Source of the DNA: Salinimicrobium gaetbulicola
GTDB taxonomy: Bacteria > Bacteroidota > Bacteroidia > Flavobacteriales > Flavobacteriaceae
DNA: 64,000 bases
Assembly (NCBI RefSeq): GCF_042676025.1
Contig: NZ_JBHTJP010000032.1
Location: 744,001 to 808,000 of the forward strand
Direction: 5' to 3'
In this document: positions 58,683-64,000 of the stretch, piece by piece
How positions within the stretch are numbered: position 1 is the stretch's first letter
Layout: each line of letters starts with the position of its first letter
Translations under genes and position numbers: made by a program
The notes under the pieces: generated by a model
Told to the model about the DNA's origin: nothing
Seen by the model: only the letters and a program-made list of their open reading frames with translations
The model's database searches: none

Positions 58683-59366
58683 ATGCATGAGATCTTTTTT
58701 CGAATTTTAATATTTCTTCGTAATGGGCTATTAGCACTGTTAACTATCACCATCCTCTACCTCGCCGTGGCTATTGCGTGCTCTGCCATTCCAGTTAATA
58801 CTTCCCAACCCGAAGCTGGCGATATTACAATCTATCTACGCTCGAACGGAATGCATACTGATTTCATTTTCCCAATTGAGAATGAAGTATTTGACTGGAA
58901 AGACTATACAAGACCCGAACATACACTCTCAAAAAGGTCAGATTTTAAATATGTTTCCTTCGGATGGGGAGACCTGGAGTTTTACGAACACACTCCGGAA
59001 TGGTCAGACGTACGATTCCCGGTAGCCTTTCAGGCTGTTTTTCTTCGGAAGCAATCTGCGCTTCACGTAGAATTCCTGCCCGCTTTAAACTTTGAACGCC
59101 CAATTATTCCAGTGGAGATCACAAAGGAACAGTACAGGGAACTTTCAGATTTCGTGAGGCAGAGCTTTCAAAAAGACCTTTCAGGAAATGTCACGCCGGT
59201 AAAAGAGCTGCACTACAATTTCAATGACGTCTTTTACCTCGCCAACAGATCCCTGAATTTATTCTACACCTGCAATACTTGGGTGAACGACGGCCTTAAA
59301 AAATCAGGTTTACGAGCCAGTCTTTGGACGCCTTTTGACGAAGGCATCTTCTACCAGAACCGCTGA
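58683..59366 (+). CDS. DUF2459 (TIGR02117-like) membrane-anchored protein
   Basis: A 227-residue protein of the DUF2459/TIGR02117 family. The N-terminal transmembrane anchor is LLALLTITILYLAVAIACSAI (residues ~15-37), so it is inner-membrane anchored with a periplasmic catalytic-type domain. Conserved family parts are IYLRSNGMHTDFIFP, VSFGWGDLEFYEHTPEW and YTCNTWVNDGLKKSG near the C-terminus, the last recalling a Cys-Asn pair of unknown role. Function undetermined. It has no obvious operon partner (111 bp to the aldolase gene). No lipobox. Confidence 0.8.
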   Translation: MHEIFFRILIFLRNGLLALLTITILYLAVAIACSAIPVNTSQPEAGDITIYLRSNGMHTDFIFPIENEVFDWKDYTRPEHTLSKRSDFKYVSFGWGDLEFYEHTPEWSDVRFPVAFQAVFLRKQSALHVEFLPALNFERPIIPVEITKEQYRELSDFVRQSFQKDLSGNVTPVKELHYNFNDVFYLANRSLNLFYTCNTWVNDGLKKSGLRASLWTPFDEGIFYQNR

Positions 59367-59477
59367 TTTTATGCTTTTTTTAATAAATCAGCTTTCTAAT
59401 TTACTTCTTAATTTGCTTAACTTCAGCAAACTCCCCCCTCAAAAAGGCAGCTTACTCATTAACCTAAAACCACATTT

Positions 59478-60536
59478 ATGAGACTAATTGAGAAGATAAG
59501 GGAAACTCTTGGAGAAGATGCTTCTTCCCTCCTGGAATACAAAAGCACTAAAATCCCAAAAGAAAAACTTACTATTCCCGGGCCTCATAGCGCTGATTAT
59601 TTTATTGAAAGTGATCGCAGTCCTCAGGTCCTAAAAAGTCTAAACCAATTGTACAACCACGGAGAACTTGGCGGTACAGGCTACTTAAGTATTCTGCCTG
59701 TTGACCAAGGAATAGAACATACCGCTGCGGTTTCCTTTTATAAGAACCCCGATTACTTTGATCCCGAAAATATCATCAAACTGGCTATGGAAGCAGGTTG
59801 TAACGGAGTAGCTTCCACCTTTGGAGTTCTTGCCATGCATGCCCGGAAATATGCTCACAAGATCCCTTTCATAGTAAAGATCAATCACAACGAGCTATTG
59901 ACCTACCCTAATAAATATGACCAGATCCCCTTCGGAAGCGTTCGGGAAGCATGGGATATGGGTGCCACCGCCGTAGGAGCAACCATCTACTTTGGCTCAG
60001 AAGAAAGCACCAGACAGATCCAGGAAATAGCCGCGGCTTTTGAAGAAGCTCATCAGTTAGGTATGGCGACCATCCTGTGGTGCTACACCCGAAATTCAGC
60101 CTTCAAAAAAGATGGTACAGATTACCATTCCGCGGCCGATCTTACCGGACAGGCCAACCATCTTGGAGTGACCATCAAAGCGGATATCATAAAACAAAAA
60201 CTTCCGGAGACAAATTATGGCTTTCGCGATATAGGTTTCGGAAAACAAACTGAGGATATGTACCAAAAGCTTACCACAGATCATCCAATAGATCTTTGCC
60301 GTTTCCAGGTAGCGAACTGCTATATGGGTAAAATAGGCCTGATCAATTCCGGAGGTGGTTCCCAGGGAGATTCAGATTTCAAAGCTGCGGTAAAAACCGC
60401 GGTGATCAACAAACGCGCCGGCGGCTCCGGTCTCATTATGGGCCGTAAGGCTTTCCAGAGACCCTTAAAGGACGGGGTGGAAATCATAAGAAGCGTCCAG
60501 GAAGTCTACCTGGAACCCGAAGTCACGATCGCATGA
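59478..60536 (+). CDS. Class I fructose-bisphosphate aldolase (DhnA/FbaB type)
   Basis: A 352-residue Schiff-base aldolase of the archaeal-type class I (DeoC/LacD/DhnA) family, unrelated to the metal-dependent class II enzyme. Cleaves fructose-1,6-bisphosphate to dihydroxyacetone phosphate and glyceraldehyde-3-phosphate. Features: STFGVLAMHARKYAHKIPFI, VKINHNE, GATIYFGSEES near residue 172, IKADIIKQKLPE holding a likely Schiff-base lysine, and NSGGGSQGDSDF near residue 290. E. coli FbaB is 350 residues. It could run glycolysis or gluconeogenesis. Tandem 97-bp repeats follow its stop. Confidence 0.88.
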   Translation: MRLIEKIRETLGEDASSLLEYKSTKIPKEKLTIPGPHSADYFIESDRSPQVLKSLNQLYNHGELGGTGYLSILPVDQGIEHTAAVSFYKNPDYFDPENIIKLAMEAGCNGVASTFGVLAMHARKYAHKIPFIVKINHNELLTYPNKYDQIPFGSVREAWDMGATAVGATIYFGSEESTRQIQEIAAAFEEAHQLGMATILWCYTRNSAFKKDGTDYHSAADLTGQANHLGVTIKADIIKQKLPETNYGFRDIGFGKQTEDMYQKLTTDHPIDLCRFQVANCYMGKIGLINSGGGSQGDSDFKAAVKTAVINKRAGGSGLIMGRKAFQRPLKDGVEIIRSVQEVYLEPEVTIA

Positions 60537-60558
60537 CATAAAGACTCTGTCTAACAAG

Positions 60559-60935
60559 CGTCATGCTGAACTTGTTTCAGCATCTTCTCCTGACAAATGG
60601 CGCCCCTGAAACTCCCGAAGCGTCGGGACAGGGTGACGGTAAACAATCAAATAGGCGTCATGCTGAACTTGTTTCAGCATCTTCTCCTGAAGAATAGAGA
60701 CCCTAAAACTGCCGAAACGTAGGGACAGGGTGACGGTAAACGATCAACCGAACGTCATGCTGAACTTGTTTCAGCATCTTCTCCTGAAGAATAGAGACCC
60801 TGGAACTGCCGAAGCGTCGGGACAGGGTGACGGTGAACAATCAATCGAACGTCATGCTGAACTTGTTTCAGCATCTTCTCCTGGCAAATGGAGACCTCGA
60901 AACTCACGAAGCGTCGAGACTGGGTGACGGTAAAA
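60559..60935. repeat. Four tandem copies of a 97-bp structured intergenic repeat
   Basis: Units begin with CGTC at 60559, 60656, 60753 and 60850, exactly 97 bp apart. Each has an ~80-bp core with outer CGTC/GACG stem, a perfect first hairpin ATGCTGAA-cttgt-TTCAGCAT, and a second nested hairpin built on CCCTG/CAGGG with TCCCGA-agcg-TCGGGA (intact in unit 1, drifted in unit 4). Each core is followed by a 17-bp spacer, GGTAAACAATCAA-like (for example 60639-60655). The core folds like a cloverleaf and recalls the common Bacteroidota intergenic element that begins GTCATGCTGAACTTG. Confidence 0.85.
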
Positions 60936-60936
60936 G

Positions 60937-60967
60937 AACCTCACAGGTTTTGAAAACCTGTGAGGTT
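60937..60967. repeat. Perfect 31-bp palindrome
   Basis: AACCTCACAGGTTTT, one base, then the reverse complement AAAACCTGTGAGGTT. It is of the type repeated across many Bacteroidota genomes and could serve as a structural or regulatory element; it directly follows the tandem repeats. Confidence 0.75.
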
Positions 60968-60979
60968 TATAAAAAAATA

Positions 60980-61012
60980 AAGGCCGTAAAAATCAAATTT
61001 TACGGCCTCTTT
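60980..61012. terminator. Terminator between aldolase-side repeats and rimO
   Basis: AGGCCGTAAAA / TTTTACGGCCT hairpin with T-run, 18 bp beyond the rimO stop at 61031. Serves the minus-strand rimO transcript and probably the plus-strand read-through. Confidence 0.85.
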
Positions 61013-61030
61013 TATAGTTTACTGTAATGA

Positions 61031-62383
61031 CTAAACAGTTCTGACTTTAAGTTCCTTTCGTGCCGGTTTTTCAACATTGGCGTTAACAGGCTCCCCATAC
61101 AAGTCAAAATCGGCGGCTTCTGTGATCTTCACTTCATAGAAATCACCTGTCTTTAGATAGATCTTTGTAGCGTCTATCAAGACTTCATTATCAACATCAG
61201 GAGAATCAGATTCGGTTCTACCCACATAATATTCGCCTTCCTTGCGGTCTATAACCACTTTGAAGGTTTGTCCTATTTTCTGCTGATTCAGTTCCCAGGA
61301 GATCTGAGACTGGATCTCCATGATCTCATTGGCTCTCTCCTGCTTTACCTCCTGCGGCACATCGTCTTCCAGGTTGTATGCATGCGTATTCTCTTCGTGT
61401 GAGTAGGTAAAACAACCAAGGCGTTCAAAACGCATGTCTTTTACCCATTGCTTCAGTTCCTGGAAATGTGCTTCGGTTTCTCCGGGATAACCCACAATAA
61501 GCGTCGTTCTAATTGCCATTTCAGGAACCCTGCTTCGGAATTCCTTGATAAGGTTCGTGGTCTTTTCATGAGTAGTTCCACGACGCATTGACTTCAGAAG
61601 ATCATCTGAAATATGCTGCAACGGAATATCCAGGTAATTACAAACCTTCGGCTCACGCTTCATCACGTCCAGGACATCTAACGGGAATCCTGTTGGGAAA
61701 GCATAATGCAGCCTGATCCATTCGATTCCCTCAACCTTCACCAGGTTCTCCAGAAGCTCAGCCAGATTTCTCTTTTTATAAAGATCAAGACCGTAATAGG
61801 TAAGGTCCTGGGCGATCAATATCAATTCCTTCACCCCTTGTGCAGCAAGGTTTTTCGCTTCGGTAACAAGATCTTCAATAGGTGTTGATCTGTGCTTTCC
61901 TCGCATTAGCGGAATAGCGCAAAATGAACACGGCCTGTCGCAACCTTCAGCGATCTTAAGGTATGCATAGTTCTTCGGCGTGGTAGTTAATCTTTCTCCT
62001 ACCAGTTCGTGCTTGTAATCTGCTTCCAGGGCGGCAAGTAATTCGGGTAATTCGGTAGTTCCGAAGTATTGATCCACATCAGGGATCTCCTTTTGAAGGT
62101 CTGGCTTATAGCGCTCACTCAAACATCCGGTCACAAAAACCTTATCCACTTCTCCCTGCTCCTTGCGTTCTACGTATTCTAAAATGGTATTAACCGATTG
62201 TTCTTTCGCATTGTCAATGAAACCACAGGTATTGATCACCACGATATTCCCTTCCTGCTCATGCACCACATCCTTGTCATTCGCTTTCAGCTGGCCCATT
62301 AAGACCTCACTATCATAGACATTCTTACTGCAGCCAAGGGTTACAACATTGATCCTGTTCTTCTTTAACGACTTCGTTCTCAT
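61031..62383 (-). CDS. rimO: Ribosomal protein S12 methylthiotransferase RimO
   Basis: RimO, 450 residues, a radical SAM enzyme adding a methylthio group to Asp88 of ribosomal protein S12. N-terminal UPF0004 domain with VTLGCSKNVYDSEVLMG, then two further cluster Cys (INTCGF, VTGCLSERY). The radical SAM CxxxCxxC is CDRPCSFC near residue 155. The C-terminal TRAM domain (TFKVVIDRKEGEYYVGRTE) is complete. The start gives MRTKSLKKNRINVV, longer than E. coli but acceptable. A canonical -7 box lies 59 bp upstream at 62442-62450. Confidence 0.96.
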   Translation of the reverse strand: MRTKSLKKNRINVVTLGCSKNVYDSEVLMGQLKANDKDVVHEQEGNIVVINTCGFIDNAKEQSVNTILEYVERKEQGEVDKVFVTGCLSERYKPDLQKEIPDVDQYFGTTELPELLAALEADYKHELVGERLTTTPKNYAYLKIAEGCDRPCSFCAIPLMRGKHRSTPIEDLVTEAKNLAAQGVKELILIAQDLTYYGLDLYKKRNLAELLENLVKVEGIEWIRLHYAFPTGFPLDVLDVMKREPKVCNYLDIPLQHISDDLLKSMRRGTTHEKTTNLIKEFRSRVPEMAIRTTLIVGYPGETEAHFQELKQWVKDMRFERLGCFTYSHEENTHAYNLEDDVPQEVKQERANEIMEIQSQISWELNQQKIGQTFKVVIDRKEGEYYVGRTESDSPDVDNEVLIDATKIYLKTGDFYEVKITEAADFDLYGEPVNANVEKPARKELKVRTV

Positions 62384-62441
62384 ACAATTATTTTCTTATT
62401 CCCCCTTTCAACTGTTTCAAATAAAAATATCAAAAAGGGGT

Positions 62442-62450
62442 GCAAAGATA
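62442..62450 (-). promoter_or_regulatory. rimO -7 box
   Basis: Minus strand TATCTTTGC, exact TAnnTTTGC match, 59 bp upstream of the rimO ATG (leader about 50 nt). Confidence 0.6.
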
Positions 62451-62611
62451 CGATGTTATCTTCAGAATAAAACATTTGGGCAAAGAGTTTGAAAATGAAG
62501 GTCACCGCTAATTAGCCATTTAGATTTTAAAGCAGGTCCAAAAATGGCATTTTTGAGAGGCGTCCTGTTGCCGGTGATATAAAATGTTGCCGGGAAAATA
62601 GACAGGGACAC

Positions 62612-63313
62612 CTACTTTGCTTCCATCTTATCTTCCACAATTATTTTATCAATTTCAATTTTCGCTATTTCTAACTGATCCCTGTACCATTTTAATTGTA
62701 CATAATGATGGTACAGGTCATCAAGAAATTCAGTTAATTGTTCAGGTTCCATATCGCGAAAGGATCCCGTTCTTCTTTCGTAACTGTACTTCTTACTTAT
62801 GAAGGACCACCTTTCGTCCAGAATTCGGCCGTTATCAATTAATCTGTCATAGATGGAATTATATAATTTGATCAATTTATTTGATAATTCCTTATTTCTG
62901 AAATGAGTGAATTGATTACCAGATACCGCTGACTGATAGGAGCCCAGGATTGGATAGAATGTGCGGTTAGCTGTAAAATAAACCTGAAAGATAGAGTCCA
63001 GTGCTTTTCTATCATTCCGGTAAAGATCTAACAGATCCCTGTTCAAAGTATCATAAGCTTCGATTTTGGGTTCTATTGTTTCTATTATGCGTTGAATGAA
63101 GGCTCTATCCTGTTTTAGATCATTTTTTACGCTGCTAATGAATTCCTTTTCTTTTTCGTACTGTATCCTTTTTTCGTTCCAATTATTGATTTGAAGGGCA
63201 ATTAGAATACCTATCACAACCAGAACGGTTTCTCCAAGAGCATATTTAAGGTACCTCCTGGTTTTTCCTTCTGAAAGTAATTTGCGCCTAATTATTCTAA
63301 AGAAACTAATCAT
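62612..63313 (-). CDS. DUF6090 family protein
   Basis: A 233-residue protein of the flavobacterial DUF6090 family: basic amphipathic N-terminus MISFFRIIRRKLLSEGKT, then the family membrane anchor YALGETVLVVIGILIALQINNW, then a soluble helical domain rich in Asp/Lys. Function unknown; members occur in many copies per genome in this order of bacteria. The soluble part probably faces the periplasm, by analogy with the family. There is no strong operon partner; the rimO gene lies 228 bp away. Expected charged linkers KEKEFISSVKNDLKQDRAF seen. Confidence 0.9.
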   Translation of the reverse strand: MISFFRIIRRKLLSEGKTRRYLKYALGETVLVVIGILIALQINNWNEKRIQYEKEKEFISSVKNDLKQDRAFIQRIIETIEPKIEAYDTLNRDLLDLYRNDRKALDSIFQVYFTANRTFYPILGSYQSAVSGNQFTHFRNKELSNKLIKLYNSIYDRLIDNGRILDERWSFISKKYSYERRTGSFRDMEPEQLTEFLDDLYHHYVQLKWYRDQLEIAKIEIDKIIVEDKMEAK

Positions 63314-63467
63314 TAGAGCATAGTTTATTTAAAGATATGATTTTTAAGTGTTTAACTTGTTTTAATAATGAAGTACAAGGTTTCCGGTTATGGCAAGTAG
63401 CGGGAGTAAGTACGCAGACCCGATAGCTATCGTGATGTAGGCTTAACCATTTTCCCGGTTTTAAATA
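63314..63467. other. Short interval with an 12-bp palindrome
   Basis: About 154 bp between DUF6090 and the MutS-like gene. It contains the palindrome CGATAGCTATCG (63421-63432). No other feature recognised. Confidence 0.35.
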
Positions 63468-64000
63468 TTATACTTTTTTGGTAATATCCGTTATTTGCGA
63501 TGAATCGTTTTTGGCGATAGTCTTTTTGCTGCTACTCTTTGAATGGTCTATAATCTCCAAAGGATAATCATACAACTCTAAGATCTTTATAGCATTTCCA
63601 CTTTTTGGTTTCCCTGGCTTGATCTTGTGGTCAAAAATTAATTGATCATTTTCAATGGTTTCCGAAAAATGATACAAGTCAAAATTTTCCTGTTTTAATA
63701 AATCTGTGAGTTCTAAATCATGTGTAGAAACCATAACAATATGGTCCCTTTTATTTAAGTAAGATAAGATCGATTTTCCAGCAGCAATTCTCTCTACTGT
63801 ATTGGTTCCTTTAAATAACTCATCTAATATAAACAGGCAACTATTCTTTTCTTTTGAAGCATCTATCAATTCTTTAATCCTCACCACTTCTTCTAAATAG
63901 TAACTCGTATTATTAATTAGATCATCTGAAATCCTAATTGATGAATAGATCTTGAAAAACGGAGTTTCTAACTTTTTAGCAAAGCAAAAATTTAATGTTT
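63468..64000 (-). CDS. MutS-related ATPase, C-terminal part (5' end outside window)
   Basis: C-terminal part of a MutS domain V ATPase on the minus strand. The frame is open to the window edge: upstream of the GTG at 63887 the codons read NFCFAKKLETPFFKIYS and SIRISDDLINNTSYYLEE, both MutS-like. Walker B/signature is CLFILDELFKGTNTVERIAAG, and the switch region is IVMVSTHDLELTDLLK. The missing N-terminal part would include the P-loop. It resembles MutS2-independent, small MutS-like ATPases common in Bacteroidota rather than the mismatch repair MutS; the function of those is not settled. The C-terminus is variable and basic. Confidence 0.85.
   Translation of the reverse strand, partial: TLNFCFAKKLETPFFKIYSSIRISDDLINNTSYYLEEVVRIKELIDASKEKNSCLFILDELFKGTNTVERIAAGKSILSYLNKRDHIVMVSTHDLELTDLLKQENFDLYHFSETIENDQLIFDHKIKPGKPKSGNAIKILELYDYPLEIIDHSKSSSKKTIAKNDSSQITDITKKV

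Larger units (their letters stand above)
60537..61030. other. Long intergenic interval with structured repeats
   Basis: 494 bp between the aldolase gene and rimO. Contents from left: four tandem 97-bp structured repeats (60559-60935), a 31-bp palindrome (60937-60967), and a terminator hairpin (60980-61012). Short plus-strand ORFs here are produced by the repeat itself. Confidence 0.85.

Noticed and set aside
60559..60935. Possible CRISPR array
   Set aside because: Repeats are 97 bp apart with nearly identical content in between; there are no short unique spacers and no cas genes.
60730..61027. Two overlapping short plus-strand ORFs (65 and 66 residues) after the aldolase gene
   Set aside because: They run through the tandem repeat units and differ only by repeat drift; the codon pattern follows the repeat, not a protein.
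1..64000. tRNA, rRNA, riboswitch, integrase, prophage or toxin-antitoxin system
   Set aside because: I read all intergenic regions over about 100 bp and saw no cloverleaf with tRNA sequence, rRNA conserved segments, known riboswitch cores or mobile-element genes.

Overview
The window looks like ordinary chromosome from a marine-type member of the Flavobacteriaceae (Bacteroidota), probably near Gramella/Christiangramia or Salegentibacter. This rests on four things: gene content (BshC, DUF6090, GH3-family, FAS1 lipoprotein, BNR-repeat protein, OprO/P-type porin with pst genes), many upstream regions carrying the Bacteroidota -7 box TAnnTTTG(C), A-rich rather than GGAGG ribosome sites, and low-to-moderate GC. 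The genus is inference. I found no rRNA, tRNA, CRISPR array, transposase, integrase or phage genes.

Layout. 1-4800: two glycosyltransferases (the first cut by the window edge), TsaC, CCA-adding enzyme and heme A synthase. 4.8-12.9 kb: an acidic pRiA4b ORF-3-like protein, a nucleoid-associated protein, a conserved unknown, an ABC-2 exporter pair, uvrB and a secreted surface protein. 12.97-18.73 kb: a compact metabolic block of ADP-forming acyl-CoA synthetase, PLP aminotransferase and indolepyruvate oxidoreductase IorB/IorA. It is bracketed by two near-copies of one terminator plus gene tail. 19.0-25.7 kb: small heat shock protein, DUF1456 plus APS reductase, two paralogous secreted proteins, sucC, a LON-domain protein, lysA and a DUF4168 protein. 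25.7-33.1 kb: an ion channel, an erythromycin-esterase-like protein, an MBL hydrolase, DUF72, an Fpg/Nei glycosylase, a metalloprotease-like lipoprotein, a GH3-like enzyme and DUF3820. 33.2-46.1 kb: pyrG, yidC, FAS1 lipoprotein, two paralogous lipoproteins, mnmA, a nitronate monooxygenase-like protein, and the guaA-LysM-OsmC-DUF922 string, with a possible 48-residue membrane protein upstream. 46.3-52.6 kb: PLP decarboxylase, bshC and a 1073-residue BNR protein. 52.9-58.4 kb: a complete phosphate operon, porin-pstS-pstC-pstA-pstB-phoU, with a Pho-box-like direct repeat upstream. 58.7-64 kb: DUF2459, class I aldolase, four tandem 97-bp structured repeats, rimO, DUF6090 and the end of a MutS-like protein.

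How the genes work together. The 12.97-18.73 kb block can be read as a pathway from aromatic amino acid to 2-oxoacid to aryl-acetyl-CoA to acid plus ATP, the route known from peptide-fermenting archaea. Its IorA lacks the usual C-terminal ferredoxin-like domain, so the electron acceptor is open. The pst block covers outer-membrane entry, periplasmic capture, inner-membrane import and PhoU control. TsaC, CCA, MnmA and RimO are separate translation-machinery modification functions, and UvrB, Fpg/Nei and MutS-like are genome-maintenance functions.

The observations most worth a second look are the metabolic block and its duplicated flanks, the cloverleaf-like tandem repeat after the aldolase gene, a leaderless-looking guaA promoter, the small membrane protein gene and the LysM/periplasmic-binding fusion. 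I did not find a clearly new defence or mobile system.
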